Below, one piece after another: positions 16,445 to 27,200 of a stretch of DNA of 64,000 nucleotides. Within the stretch, counting starts at the first letter, position 1; every line of letters starts with the position of its first letter. Source of the stretch: Butyricimonas paravirosa (GTDB lineage Bacteria; Bacteroidota; Bacteroidia; Bacteroidales; Marinifilaceae); the NCBI RefSeq assembly GCF_032878955.1, contig NZ_CP043839.1:3720001-3784000 (forward strand), in the 5' to 3' direction. The notes beneath the pieces are model-generated. The model ran no database searches. It was not told the origin of the DNA and saw nothing but the letters and a program-made list of their open reading frames with translations. Made by a program: the position numbers and the translations under genes.

Positions 16445-18364
16445 ATGAAAAGAATGTGGAATTATTTCGCGAGCATTCTCGTGATGGGTCTGTTCGCCGG
16501 GTGTAGCAATGACACCCTTACAGGTGATGATCCAGACGGAGAACTGAATGGATCTAAAGATGCCGTTTACATGAATGTATCGGTACAGCTCCCTGCCGGG
16601 GGAGGGATCGCTCGTAGTGAAACGAACACACCGGAAAATGGAGATTATGGAACCAGTACGGGTGGAACTGAAGAGGGGAAGGACTACGAGAATAACGTGG
16701 GAGAAGTTTTGCTCGTGTTGGCAACAACAGATGACAAATTTATCGCTCATAGTATCGTGGAGGAAACGAATAACGCCATAAAAGTATTGACGGAGTCATC
16801 TTTCAACACGACTAAAAAAATCAGTAAATCGATATTGGGTGATTATTATTCTAAGGATAATGTAGATCCCAACGGGAATTTGAAAAACGATGAAATTCAC
16901 GTTTATGTATTCTGTAATCCCACGCAGGACTTGAAAACTGTAATTACTGCAGCAACACAGGGGTCAACAGATTGGGTGAATGCGATCGCCAATGTTTCGG
17001 AAGAGATTTGGAAAGAAAAAAGTTTTTTGATGTCTAATGCCGTAATTGCGAAAAAGAAATTACCTAAAAAATTGGATTATTGGAATGATTACACATCCGA
17101 GAGTAAAGCGTTCGATTTGTCTGGGAATAACGGTAATGGTACCGATAAGGAAGTTAATAACGCTGGGGCTATAAAAGTGGAACGTTCCGTTGCTCGTTTT
17201 GATTTTAAAGATGCAAGTGAAGGCGGGGATAATACTTATAATGTTGTCAAAAGAAATGATCAAACCATCATGCAAATTCAATTGCAAAAGATGGCATTGG
17301 TGAACATGAGTAAGGAATTCTATTACTTGCGCCGTGTCTCTGAAAATGGAGAGAAGGAAGGTTGGAATATTTGTGGAGTAGAAACTGCAGAGAACTACGT
17401 GGTAGACACAGATTACGATTATAAAAAAGTGACGGATGTTGATGTAAATACTTATGAGGAGCATTTCATGTATCCTCTTGGAAATGTGACTGATGGTGTG
17501 TGGAAAATAGATGTGGCGGCACGCGGACAATGGGATACTTATGATATTGCTGATGTATTGAAGGGTACAGAAGATAATTATAATAAAAAAGAATATAAGA
17601 TTTGGCGTTATGTAACGGAAAATACCATACCCGGGATACCACAGCAAAAACAAGGGTTTTCTACCGGAATTGTTTTTAAAGGTAAAATGATGGCACCCGA
17701 AGGTGCAGATCCAGAATCTTCTTTGGTACAGGCTCTTGATTCTAAAAATATTACGGGAGATCCTAAGAAAGATAAAATACTTTACACGTATTTGACGAAT
17801 ATTTATGTGACTTGGAAAGAAGTACGTGCCGCAGCATTAGAATCTGGGGCTAGCAGAGAATTTTATAAGGCTGTATTTGGAGCACCTAAAAATGCGGAAG
17901 ATATTTGTGTAGAGGAAGATGGTGACGTAAAGAAAGTGGCAGTATATAGTAATGATCCTGAGAGTCCTGATTATTTATGGAATCAATGGCATGAAAATAA
18001 CATAAATAATAATGCGTATTGGGATAGCTTCAGAAAGGCTGCGGTAAAATCCTTGTTTACCATTTACCAGTCTAGTAGTGAAGAGGGTAGTGTTCCCGGG
18101 TATTATTGTTATTATTTCTATTGGAACCGGCATAACGATAATGGGGAACTCGGACAAATGGGGCCGATGGAGTTTGCCGTGGTACGTAATAATGTTTACA
18201 AGTTAGCAGTTACGGGAATAAATAAACTCGGTCATCCGCGGATCTCGGATAACGATCCGGATCCCGTAGATCCGGATGATCCGGATGAAAGTGGCGATGT
18301 TTACTTGACGCTTTCCGTAGAAGTATTGCCTTGGACAGTTCGTATAAATAATATCGAATTTTAA
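16445..18364 (+). CDS. Mfa1-like major fimbrial subunit (lipoprotein precursor)
   Basis: A 639-residue secreted protein with lipobox LFAGC (Cys19-21 region). It has the pilin pattern of an N-terminal strand (AVYMNVSVQLP) followed by an Arg-containing stretch (GGGIARSETN), where trypsin-like proteases cut related pilins, and the C-terminal strands VYLTLSVEVLPWTVRINNIEF-type sequence of Mfa1/P. gingivalis-type fimbrillins. It is unusually long for a fimbrillin and carries a poly-Asp/Pro stretch (DPDPVDPDDPDES) before the last strand. It is the likely stalk subunit, followed closely by the anchor gene. Confidence 0.82.
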   Translation: MKRMWNYFASILVMGLFAGCSNDTLTGDDPDGELNGSKDAVYMNVSVQLPAGGGIARSETNTPENGDYGTSTGGTEEGKDYENNVGEVLLVLATTDDKFIAHSIVEETNNAIKVLTESSFNTTKKISKSILGDYYSKDNVDPNGNLKNDEIHVYVFCNPTQDLKTVITAATQGSTDWVNAIANVSEEIWKEKSFLMSNAVIAKKKLPKKLDYWNDYTSESKAFDLSGNNGNGTDKEVNNAGAIKVERSVARFDFKDASEGGDNTYNVVKRNDQTIMQIQLQKMALVNMSKEFYYLRRVSENGEKEGWNICGVETAENYVVDTDYDYKKVTDVDVNTYEEHFMYPLGNVTDGVWKIDVAARGQWDTYDIADVLKGTEDNYNKKEYKIWRYVTENTIPGIPQQKQGFSTGIVFKGKMMAPEGADPESSLVQALDSKNITGDPKKDKILYTYLTNIYVTWKEVRAAALESGASREFYKAVFGAPKNAEDICVEEDGDVKKVAVYSNDPESPDYLWNQWHENNINNNAYWDSFRKAAVKSLFTIYQSSSEEGSVPGYYCYYFYWNRHNDNGELGQMGPMEFAVVRNNVYKLAVTGINKLGHPRISDNDPDPVDPDDPDESGDVYLTLSVEVLPWTVRINNIEF

Positions 18365-18372
18365 AAATTAAC

Positions 18373-19380
18373 ATGCAAAGTAGAAAACGAAATATAGTTT
18401 CAAGAATCATCGGTGCGGCACTCTGTGTTGCATCGATGAGCTTTGCTTTCTCTTCGTGCGAGAATATATATGAAGATCTTGACCCATGCGCACACGGAGT
18501 ATCGCTTCGTTTTATCTACGATTACAACATGGAGTTTGCCAATGCTTTCCCCAAAAAGGTGGATTGCTTGACGCTTTATATATACGATGAGAAAGGAAAT
18601 TACGTGGATACTCGTGTGGTGACGGGACCGGAATTGCGGGACGAAAGTTACCGGATGACGTTGGACCTGGAGCCGGGGAATTATCGCTTCGTGGCTTACG
18701 GGGGAATGGCCTGCGAGAAAAGTTCTTTTTCCATGCAGACACCGACAGGGGGAAGCGAGTATCGCAATGCACGGGCAAGGATGGATGAGGATTGTTTGAC
18801 GAATCCCGACCGAAAAAAATTGCACGATATGTATTGGGGGCAGCTTACGCTCACCACGGCGGACTTGTATCAAGAGGGGGTGGTGGAGATGATGAAGAAC
18901 ACGAACAATATCCGGATCATGTTGCAACAGATGAACGGCGATCCGGTAGATGACAAGGATTTTGATTTCGAAATTACGGATGACAACACGTTATTTGCTT
19001 GTGATAATGATTTAATCCCCAATGGTGAAATCGTGTACACGCCTTGGGCGAGAGGACAAGTTTCGGCAGGATTGATGGGGAATAACAAGGAGGTTATTAT
19101 GGCGTATGCGGAGTTCTCGACTTCACGGCTGATGCTCAAAAATAGTCCGAAACTCGTGATTCGCCGGAAGGCGGATGGCGGGGAGGTAGTGAACATCCCG
19201 TTGAATAATTATTTGTTGGCGTTTAGGAGTGAGTTTCATCGAGATATGGACAAACAAGAATTCTTGGATCGGGAGAGCGAATGGTCGATGTTGTTTTTTC
19301 TTGATGCTAACCACGTGTGGTTGAAAACGGAGATAAAGATTAACGATTGGGTTGTTAGAGTCAATGAGATTCAAGAATGA
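18373..19380 (+). CDS. FimB/Mfa2-type fimbrial anchor subunit
   Basis: A 335-residue lipoprotein precursor (Cys in FSSCENIYEDL). The opening DLDPCAHGVSLRFIYDYN and PKKVDCLTLYIYDEKGNYV are characteristic of the FimB/Mfa2 family, which anchors the fimbria to the outer membrane and limits its length. The C-terminal strand KINDWVVRVNEIQE matches the pilin donor-strand pattern. Its stop overlaps the next start by 4 bases (ATGA), so the two are translationally coupled. Confidence 0.9.
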   Translation: MQSRKRNIVSRIIGAALCVASMSFAFSSCENIYEDLDPCAHGVSLRFIYDYNMEFANAFPKKVDCLTLYIYDEKGNYVDTRVVTGPELRDESYRMTLDLEPGNYRFVAYGGMACEKSSFSMQTPTGGSEYRNARARMDEDCLTNPDRKKLHDMYWGQLTLTTADLYQEGVVEMMKNTNNIRIMLQQMNGDPVDDKDFDFEITDDNTLFACDNDLIPNGEIVYTPWARGQVSAGLMGNNKEVIMAYAEFSTSRLMLKNSPKLVIRRKADGGEVVNIPLNNYLLAFRSEFHRDMDKQEFLDRESEWSMLFFLDANHVWLKTEIKINDWVVRVNEIQE

Positions 19381-20453
19381 AAAAGGTTGCTTGTGTTATC
19401 ATATTTTGGTTGACGGCATCCTTGTTGATAGGGGGATGTAGCCGGGATGCGAAGGAGGATGCCGGGGAAGAGGTTCTGGTGAACCTTAATATCAGTGTGG
19501 CGTTGTCCGATGTGGCACAATCCATGGCTCGTGGTGTAGAGGAAGATGCGGGGGCGAAAGGGGAACACGAGAAGATGCAAAGATTGCGGGTGATCGTAGT
19601 GCGGGAGAATGATGTGGTCGAGAAAAATGATTTTATAGGTCCTTTGTCCCCCACCATGGTGAGTGATCGTGTGTCGGGTAAATTTGAGGTGGTTAGTAGG
19701 GAGTGGAAACGGATTTATCTTTTCGTGAATGAGGATAATGAGCAAATCAAGGTTGGTCAAGGAGATAGTAATGATGCACTCACCTTGGCTCGTTTCCTTG
19801 ATAATATAAAGGTCGGGGAAGTATTCCCGACAGAAGAAGTTACCAATCTGGTTGTTCGGGTGGACGTGCCTTCCGGGCAGCTCGTGGGGGCTTTGCCCAT
19901 GAGCGAGTGCCATCAAGTGTATGTACCCAAGATGGATAGCGAGTGTAAACTTTTCGTGACAAGGGCTGCCGTGAAATTCACGTTCAGGATAACAAACAGT
20001 AGTGCGGTCGAGAAAAAATTGACCGGATTGACTATTAAAGATATGGCGGATAAAGAATATTATTTGCCGCGTAACGCTAAATACGAGAGCGAGAATATTG
20101 AGGGAAAAGAGTATTTAACGATAAAAAGTTTTGATGTACCTTCATTTGTCAGGGAATACGATTACAACGAGGATTTAGAGATCACGTTACCCGCGATGAA
20201 AGAAGGGGATACTCCGATACTTACAGAATTGTCGCCTATTTATTTACTGGAGGGAAAACGAGAAGGGAAGTATTCCGTGGGTATCACGGTGAACGGAGTT
20301 TATCTAGAAGGGGAACTTGATAATTTGCCTGATAAACTACCAAGAAACACGCATGTCGTGGTTTATATCACTCTTACCGATAAAGAGTTAGAATTCGAAG
20401 TTAATGTTGAGCCTTATAGGGAAGTTGAATTAAAGCCGGGTTTCGGGTTATAA
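19377..20453 (+). CDS. Accessory fimbrial lipoprotein (Mfa-like)
   Basis: A 358-residue lipoprotein precursor with lipobox LIGGC. It has a pilin-like layout: an N-terminal strand after the lipid anchor (VLVNLNISVALSDVAQS), an RAAVKFTFRI strand typical of Mfa/FimA-type pilins, and a C-terminal strand (DKELEFEVNVEPYREVEL). It is probably a minor subunit between stalk and tip. It is coupled to the Mfa2-like gene upstream and is 18 bases from the tip candidate downstream. Confidence 0.72.
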   Translation: MKKVACVIIFWLTASLLIGGCSRDAKEDAGEEVLVNLNISVALSDVAQSMARGVEEDAGAKGEHEKMQRLRVIVVRENDVVEKNDFIGPLSPTMVSDRVSGKFEVVSREWKRIYLFVNEDNEQIKVGQGDSNDALTLARFLDNIKVGEVFPTEEVTNLVVRVDVPSGQLVGALPMSECHQVYVPKMDSECKLFVTRAAVKFTFRITNSSAVEKKLTGLTIKDMADKEYYLPRNAKYESENIEGKEYLTIKSFDVPSFVREYDYNEDLEITLPAMKEGDTPILTELSPIYLLEGKREGKYSVGITVNGVYLEGELDNLPDKLPRNTHVVVYITLTDKELEFEVNVEPYREVELKPGFGL

Positions 20454-20471
20454 CAGAAAATAGCTGGAAAT

Positions 20472-23400
20472 ATGAAACGGGATTTAATATATAGTCTTTT
20501 ATGCATGTTGTTCATTTGTTTTACTGCTTGCGAGGATGAACCACTGGGAGAAGGAGATGATTTTACCCCCGGAGCCAAAAGTACGGTGACTGCTATCGTG
20601 GAGTTCAAACCGTTGGTTCCCGCATTGAATGGGGCGAGCAGGACTGCGGGGGATGCGATAAAAGTGATTAACGATTTGTGGGTATTGTTGTACTCGGAGG
20701 ATGGGAATTTGGTTGAAATGAAAAAAATTGAAGGTTTGCAGCCAATTCCGGTTAATAGGGAGGATCTTAAACCGGGAGAACCCTATGCGGAATCGGAAAC
20801 TTCCCGTGTATCGTTTAGATTGGTTGTTCCTCAGGGGAGGTACTATGTTTATGCAGTTGCCAATCTGGATTTGGATCACCCCAAATACGAAGCGTCAATT
20901 CAAACACGGGAAGGGTTGAAAGGAATATCTTTCGATTGGGACACCAAGGAGATAGCAAATAACAGCCAAATGTTTGGTCATTTTTCAGTGGATGAAAAAG
21001 TACTTGCCAAAGAAGAATCGGTGTTAATCAATAAGAATACAGCGAAGTTGCATGCGTGGGTGCGGCGTGCTGCATCGAAGGTGACTGTTGCTTATGATGC
21101 CTCCGGATTGAATGAAGGTGTTTTCGTTTACCTTAAATCGGTTCAGATTAGAGATATTCCTAAGACTTGTTTTTTGGGCAATACGAATAAAATAGAGGAG
21201 CAGGGTGATCTTTTTGAAGGGGAAATTATACGTTATTATGAGGGAGAGAAGCCGACATTTAACGAAAACTATCGTGCGCGATTATCAAGCGGTAAGTTCA
21301 CGTATGGCGAACATGGTGAAACATCCGATGCTTTGTTCTTCTTTGAAAATATGCAGGGAGGGGGAGATGATATGCCTGATAAACGTCAAGATGCAGATGG
21401 AAAGGAAGGACTAGATTATCCCGGTTTGCCTGGTGCCCCGACCTATCGCCCTAAAGATGGTGTGCCTTGTGGTACCTATATCGAAGTGGACGCTTATTAT
21501 GTTTCCATTAATTCCGAAAAAGTGGGTAGTGGTCCTATTAAGTATCGTTTCATGCTTGGCAAAAATGTTACAACTGATTACAATGCCGAACGAAATTATC
21601 ACTATAAACTTACGTTAGTATTGAAGAACTTTGCCAATGATGTGGATTGGCATATCGAGTATGAAGAGGAAGTGCCCGGAATCGAAGTACCACAGCCTTA
21701 TTACATTTCCTATCTTTATAATCGTACCATGGATTTCCCTTTAAAAATCAATACTGCCGGAGCTGAACTTATATCTTTGAATGCGAGAATTATATTCAAC
21801 AATTGGGCTCCGGAGGGAGCCTCGACGCTTGATTATGCTCATGATTATGATTATGCCGTGAAGCCTACTGCTGAAAATAATGCGCCTTGGAACGGTTTTC
21901 TTTCTCTTCGCAAGACTACGGCTAAGGTGCTGACAGTTGACGAGAAACAAGCGTCAGAGGCTGCAGGTGTGGAATATGTTGGAACTACGGAAAAAGATCT
22001 TGGTAACAAGCTCTACTATGAAAATGAAGAGAGGGGAATAAGAAGTTACTCCGTCACTAAGGGACAAATAGATTACATAGATGATAAGGATGGTAATTAT
22101 AGTATAAAACCTACCGAAGGAAATAAGACTGTCAATGTGATGGTTCCGATGTACACCCGGGCGAAACAGATGATTGCCACTACCGCTTATACTGGTAATA
22201 ATCCTTATGTTGCTTACCAACGTCGGGCAGAAGTGGAATTTACTGCAGAAATTAAATTTGATGATGAGAGGGGAGTGCAAACATTGAGAGATACGGCAAA
22301 AATCTTTCAGGTGCGACGTGTCGTTAATCCCAAGGGAATTTATCGGAGTGCGGATAATAGCGAATCTTTTCATGTCAAACTAATGAGATTGCCGAAGGAG
22401 GAGGCTGAGGAGTTTGAAGTTTTCCCATCTGAAGGTCCTTGGCGGGCGTATATTCCCCAAGAGGTGGATGGACTCCCTTTTAAAGGCGATGATTTTATTA
22501 CATTCAATGGCGGTCAGAAGGAGGTAACTGGGAAGACAGGAAGTCCTATTGAATTTAAGGTGAATTTTCCAAAGAGACCCAATGAGGGGGAGGGTTATCA
22601 CACGGTGATACGTGTGGACTATCATAATTACACTTGCCAACACCTGATTTTTGTTACACGGGGAGATGCTCCGGTGCAACTTGTGGATAATGGAGCAAAA
22701 TGGCATATCAGTAATTTAGTTAGCGAGACGCAAGAGGCTGCGAATCCTCTTGACGAAGGTTCCTTGTTTCGCTTCAATAACTTAGAGCAACCCATTGCGT
22801 CATCCAATCAGGAAAATTCCCGAAGCCCATGGACTAATGTTAAAAAAGAAGATTTTAAAAATGCTAAAGATAAGCTTTTTACAATAGTTGGAAGTGAAAA
22901 AACTTTGCGATGGGAAGAAATAAACGCTGGCACTTCCAACACATCTCCCACGTGGAAGGTGAAATTAGGAGATGGAGTAAGAATTGCAAAGTACGAGGAT
23001 TATAAAGCACTTTTTGATGATAAAAATATCCAACAGGGGTATGGGGTACTTTATGGCGATGAGGCTAATGCAACTTGTACAAAGATTCAAGACGTTTATG
23101 AATATCGTGTGGGAGCGGATGGAAAACGTGTTAGTGGTTATGGCATGAGAGGATGTTTCGTGTATAACAAGAGTAATGGTAAGCATGTGTTTTTCCCTGT
23201 AGGAGCATCGGGATATGGACACCGAAGAAACTATGATTATGAGCCGTGGGGGGGAACTCCCTTTAATGCGAATACTAATGCAAGGGGAGTACTTAGATAT
23301 GCTTCCGGGAGAATAGATTATTATCCCAGTCCTAAAAGTAATCCTTTATTCTATGATCTATTCCGGCGACCAGGTGCGATTTATTGGTTGAATAATAAAG

Positions 23401-23543
23401 TAAACCCAGGTTCTATAATTGCTTGGGATATAAATTATTTTACTTTTGATTTTAACTCGTTAGATCATGCTAATGTTTTTCCGAAAAACGGTGGTGGAGA
23501 TGGCAAAAGTGATGCTTGTTTTATCCGTTGCGTGGAAGATTAA
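20472..23543 (+). CDS. DUF4906 domain protein, fimbrial tip adhesin candidate
   Basis: A 1023-residue lipoprotein precursor (CFTACEDEP). The N-terminal third is pilin-like (RRAASKVTVAYDASG, which is the conserved pilin RAASK strand), followed by DUF4906-type sequence. The last 170 residues (KLGDGVRIAKYEDYKALF, then GYGMRGCFVYN and FFPVGASGYGHR) resemble the C-type-lectin-like fold of the major-paralogous or DUF1566 type. Size, last position in the operon and this C-terminal domain suggest the tip adhesin. No ligand can be inferred. Confidence 0.78.
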   Translation: MKRDLIYSLLCMLFICFTACEDEPLGEGDDFTPGAKSTVTAIVEFKPLVPALNGASRTAGDAIKVINDLWVLLYSEDGNLVEMKKIEGLQPIPVNREDLKPGEPYAESETSRVSFRLVVPQGRYYVYAVANLDLDHPKYEASIQTREGLKGISFDWDTKEIANNSQMFGHFSVDEKVLAKEESVLINKNTAKLHAWVRRAASKVTVAYDASGLNEGVFVYLKSVQIRDIPKTCFLGNTNKIEEQGDLFEGEIIRYYEGEKPTFNENYRARLSSGKFTYGEHGETSDALFFFENMQGGGDDMPDKRQDADGKEGLDYPGLPGAPTYRPKDGVPCGTYIEVDAYYVSINSEKVGSGPIKYRFMLGKNVTTDYNAERNYHYKLTLVLKNFANDVDWHIEYEEEVPGIEVPQPYYISYLYNRTMDFPLKINTAGAELISLNARIIFNNWAPEGASTLDYAHDYDYAVKPTAENNAPWNGFLSLRKTTAKVLTVDEKQASEAAGVEYVGTTEKDLGNKLYYENEERGIRSYSVTKGQIDYIDDKDGNYSIKPTEGNKTVNVMVPMYTRAKQMIATTAYTGNNPYVAYQRRAEVEFTAEIKFDDERGVQTLRDTAKIFQVRRVVNPKGIYRSADNSESFHVKLMRLPKEEAEEFEVFPSEGPWRAYIPQEVDGLPFKGDDFITFNGGQKEVTGKTGSPIEFKVNFPKRPNEGEGYHTVIRVDYHNYTCQHLIFVTRGDAPVQLVDNGAKWHISNLVSETQEAANPLDEGSLFRFNNLEQPIASSNQENSRSPWTNVKKEDFKNAKDKLFTIVGSEKTLRWEEINAGTSNTSPTWKVKLGDGVRIAKYEDYKALFDDKNIQQGYGVLYGDEANATCTKIQDVYEYRVGADGKRVSGYGMRGCFVYNKSNGKHVFFPVGASGYGHRRNYDYEPWGGTPFNANTNARGVLRYASGRIDYYPSPKSNPLFYDLFRRPGAIYWLNNKVNPGSIIAWDINYFTFDFNSLDHANVFPKNGGGDGKSDACFIRCVED

Positions 23544-23565
23544 TTTTTTTGCAACCATATATCAT

Positions 23566-23607
23566 GACCGTGACTTGTTGGGATACTAGTTGCGGTCGTT
23601 TTTATTT
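23566..23607 (+). terminator. Terminator after the fimbrial operon
   Basis: Stem GACCG/CGGTC (23566-23570 and 23593-23597) with an inner ACT/AGT pairing, followed by GTTTTTATTT. It lies 23 bases past the DUF4906 stop. Confidence 0.6.
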
Positions 23608-23794
23608 GATGAGAGTGTGCTACATTTCTTACGATTATGGCTGTAATAACTAGGGAAGAATGTGCCGTTGTTTGGGGTATAACGAGGAAACAGAGGAAAA
23701 AATAGTATTTCTTGTTGAAAAATAGTAATCATGCCATCTCTTTAGATTTAGCAATATAGTCTGTTTTTGGTTAATTCTAAAAATAGAAAAAGTA
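23608..23794. other. Gap between fimbrial terminator and small RNA promoter
   Basis: AT-rich, without an open frame of note or a repeat that I can see. Confidence 0.4.
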
Positions 23795-23824
23795 TTGAAA
23801 AATGAAAAAGTATTTATATATTTG
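23794..23824 (+). promoter_or_regulatory. Promoter of the small RNA
   Basis: ATTG (23794-23797), a 19-base spacer, then TATATTTG (23817-23824), fitting TTTG-N19-TAnnTTTG. The predicted transcript start is near 23831, directly before the structured region. Confidence 0.65.
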
Positions 23825-23830
23825 CAGGTA

Positions 23831-24027
23831 TGATACGAATAGGTGGGAGAGCCTGCCTTTTAAAATATTGTGAGTTTGTGCTAATCTTTATCTGAAAATC
23901 GCCAATTTGAAGTAGTAAGATTAGACGGTGAGTTCACGCTGGTTAGGCGTGGATCGTTGTCTATTTACTACAAGGCGTTTGGCGATGCCTCAGATAAGAT
24001 AGAACTGTTGACGGTCCTCGCTTTTTT
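23831..24027 (+). ncRNA. Structured small RNA of about 195 nt (rod-shaped, class unassigned)
   Basis: It has a promoter at its 5' end and a T7 run (24021-24027) at its 3' end. Five nested stems form one long rod: TTATCTGA 23888-23895 with 23990-23997; TCGCCAA 23899-23905 with 23979-23985; GTAGTAA 23912-23918 with 23965-23971; TAGAC 23922-23926 with 23959-23963; CACGC 23935-23939 with 23947-23951, closed by a 7-base loop. A weaker outer pairing of GAGAGCC (about 23847-23853) with GGTCCTC (24013-24019) would close it with a large internal bubble. Length and shape recall 6S RNA, but I cannot confirm the family. No open frame explains it. The alternative is an attenuator-like leader of the SusC operon that starts 249 bases further on. 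Confidence 0.65.
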
Positions 24028-24275
24028 TATTGTATCATTTTTTGCCGGTGGGGATCGGCACTATAAAAGAAATTTTCGATTGATAAAGGATATTAAGGTT
24101 GCAACTTGATTAAAATAAACGGAATGAATAAATACCCAAAATTTATAAGGCATGAAAAATTAGAGAGATTTTTCTTATTAGAAGGATGAAAAAAAGAGGG
24201 TGAATCCTAAACTTTGCACGTTGAATATCACCCCCTTGCATCATTAGTTTTATAAACCAATTAATTATCAAAGTT
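24028..24275 (+). promoter_or_regulatory. Leader region of the first SusC operon
   Basis: It contains a small hairpin TGCCG/CGGCA (about 24043-24060) and an inverted repeat GGGTGA..TCACCC spanning about 24199-24234 that encloses a near-consensus TAAACTTTG (one base longer than TAnnTTTG) at about 24208. It could be the promoter of the operon with its operator. No open frame was seen. Confidence 0.35.
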
Positions 24276-27200
24276 ATGAAAAAAACTTATGACAGGAAAT
24301 TTTTTCGGCAAAAATTGCTATCGGAAAAAAAGACCGTCACCGCGATTTCCCGCTTGCTTATCATCTTATTGCTGGGCTTTCCCTTGTTGACAAGAGCCGG
24401 GACGAGTGGTTCAAGCCGGGGAGAGATCGATCCTTTATCGGGAACTTCCACACGGCAAGATTCGGTTGTAGCGGCAGGGAAACCGGGAAATCAGAAACTA
24501 GGATTTTACGAGGGAGAAGTCATGGACACGGAGGGCAATCCGTTACCCGGAGTGACCGTTTTGTTGAAAGGGACCCAAACGGGTACTTCTACGGACACGC
24601 ACGGTGCATTCCGTTTCCCGGCAACAAAGGCGGGGAAAACTATGCTGGTCTTCTCGTTTATCGGGATGAAACCGGTGGAAAAGGACGTGACTCCGGGAAA
24701 GAAAGTGATCGTCACGATGGAAGAGGAAGTAGAAGGTCTTGAGGAAGTGATCATCACGGGTATCTACTCCCGGGATAAGAATAGTTACACGGGGTCGGCA
24801 TCCACCTATTCCGCCAAGGAGTTGAAAATGGTTGGTGCTCAGAATATCATCCAGAGTTTGAAAACGCTGGACCCGGCCATGATGGTCTTGGAGAACAAAC
24901 AATGGGGATCAGACCCGAATCGTATGCCCAAAATTGAAATCCGGGGAAAGACGAGCGTGGTCGGATTGCAGACAGAGTTTGAGAACGACCCCAATCAGCC
25001 CTTGTTCATCTTGGATGGTGTGGAGACCACGCTGGAAACCATCATTAACCTAAATATGGATCGGGTGGCAAGCGTGACGATCTTGAAAGATGCAGCGTCC
25101 ACGGCTATCTACGGGTCGAAGGCGGCTAACGGGGTGATTGTCGTGGAAACGAAATCACCGGAGTCAGGCCAGTTACGGCTGTCATACAGTGGGAATTACG
25201 GGATCTCGTTTGCCGATTTGTCGGATTACAATTTAATGAACGCTTCCGAAAAACTGGAATACGAGTTATTAGCCGGGCGTTATTCTCCCATGGAAGGATA
25301 TGACGGTTTTGTTGATAAACTTCAGAAAATGCAGGATTATTATTCCCGGTTAAAAGAAGTGCTGAGAGGGGTGGACACTTATTGGTTAAGCGAACCGTTA
25401 CGAACCGTCTTCAATCATTCTCATAACTTGTACATTGACGGAGGTGACCAAGCCATGCGTTACGGTTTGGGTATCAGCTACAATAACCGTGATGGTGTGA
25501 TGAAAAAGTCCAACCGTGACGGTATGGGAGTGAACATTGACTTGATTTACCGTAAAAAAGGTTTACTCTTCTCGAACAAAGCGAGCATGGATCTCTCTAA
25601 TTCTGACCGGGAGCCGGTGGCTTTCTCCGAATTTTCAAGAGCAAACCCGTATTACCGGAAAAGACAGGAAAACGGTACAATTCCCATGTATTTGGAGAGA
25701 AAGACAGGGTTGTACGGGGAGGATATGCTGAATCCCTTGTACGTGTGGAACATTGAAAACACGAATACAACCAAGGATCTCGCGTTGAGGGACAATTTCA
25801 CGATGGAATGGACTACCTTCGATGCCCTGAGACTCCGGGCTCGGTTGGGTATATCCAAGAGCATCTCGAAAACAGAAGCATTCAAGTCCCCGAATCACAC
25901 GGATTTTTTGGAGACGGAGAAATTGAAGAAGGGTTCTTTCTCGTCTAATCAGCATGAAAGCTTCTCGTACAATGGTGATTTGAACATTATTTTTGGTAAA
26001 ATATTTAAGAATGTTCATCAAGTAAACTTTGTTGGAGGATGGTCTTTTAGTGAATCTCGCTCGGAAGCATCCGGTTACAGCGTGGTCGGGTTTAACGATG
26101 ACTTCCACAAGAATCCTGCCTATTCCACGGGTTTCAGGGAAAATCAAAAGCCTACTTACTCGAAAGATCGTCGGCGTTCCACCAGTTTTTTCATGAACTT
26201 GAACTACTCGTATGACAATCGTTATCTGATGGACTTCAACCTGCGAGCTGACGGGACTTCCGTTTTCGGCAGCAACAAACTTTTCTCCACGACGTGGGCT
26301 GTCGGTTTGGCATGGAATGTTCATAACGAGGAATTTATAAAAAAATTGGGGTGGATCAACAATTTGAAAATCCGGGGATCAATCGGTAATCCGGGAAACG
26401 AAAACTTCGATGCCTACATATCACAAAAGACCTACGTGTATAATGTCGAGTTGCAAAATATGTTCGGGGCGAGTGCGTTGATTCAGAAGTACGGGAATAA
26501 AAACTTGGAATGGCAGCGAACCGTGGATAAAAACATCGGTGTCGATCTGTCTGTTTTGAACAACCGGATTCGTGTGACTTTTGACTATTATTTCAAAGAT
26601 ACGGACCCTTTGCTGGTTTCCATCGGGATGCCTCCTTCTGCCGCGGCGACGAGCTTGTACACGAACATGGGAAGGCAAATTTCCAGGGGATGGACGGGAA
26701 CATTGAATTATGTTTTTCTGCGGAAAAAGGATTTGTCTTGCAGCGTAAACATGAACGCACGGGCGAACCATTCGGAATATCGTGACATCGGGGATAAATT
26801 GGATTACTTGAACAAAGTGGGGAGTTCTACTGCCTTAAATCGTTATTACGAGGGTGGTAGCCCGGACGATTTGTGGGCTGTTCCTTCTTTGGGAATCGAT
26901 CCGGCTACCGGGCGTGAAGTCTTCTTGAAAAAGGATGGAACGCAAACTTTCTTGTATTCCGCGTCCGACGAGGTGATCGTGGGATCATCCGTTCCGGATG
27001 TAGAGGGAATTGTCGGAATGTCATTCTATTACAAGAAATTGTCTGCCTCTTTCAGTTTCCGTTATAGCTTGGGCAAAGAGACCATGGCCTCGGCATTGTA
27101 TGATAAAGTGGAGAATATCACCCAAGACAATATCGGTAGGAATCAAGACAAACGAGCTTTGTACGACCGTTGGAAGAAACCGGGAGATAAGGCAAAATTC

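Noticed and set aside
25635..26324. 229-codon minus-strand open frame inside the first SusC gene
   Set aside because: It is a shadow frame of a clear transporter gene with no family features of its own; the same holds for the 309-codon frame at 51604-52533.
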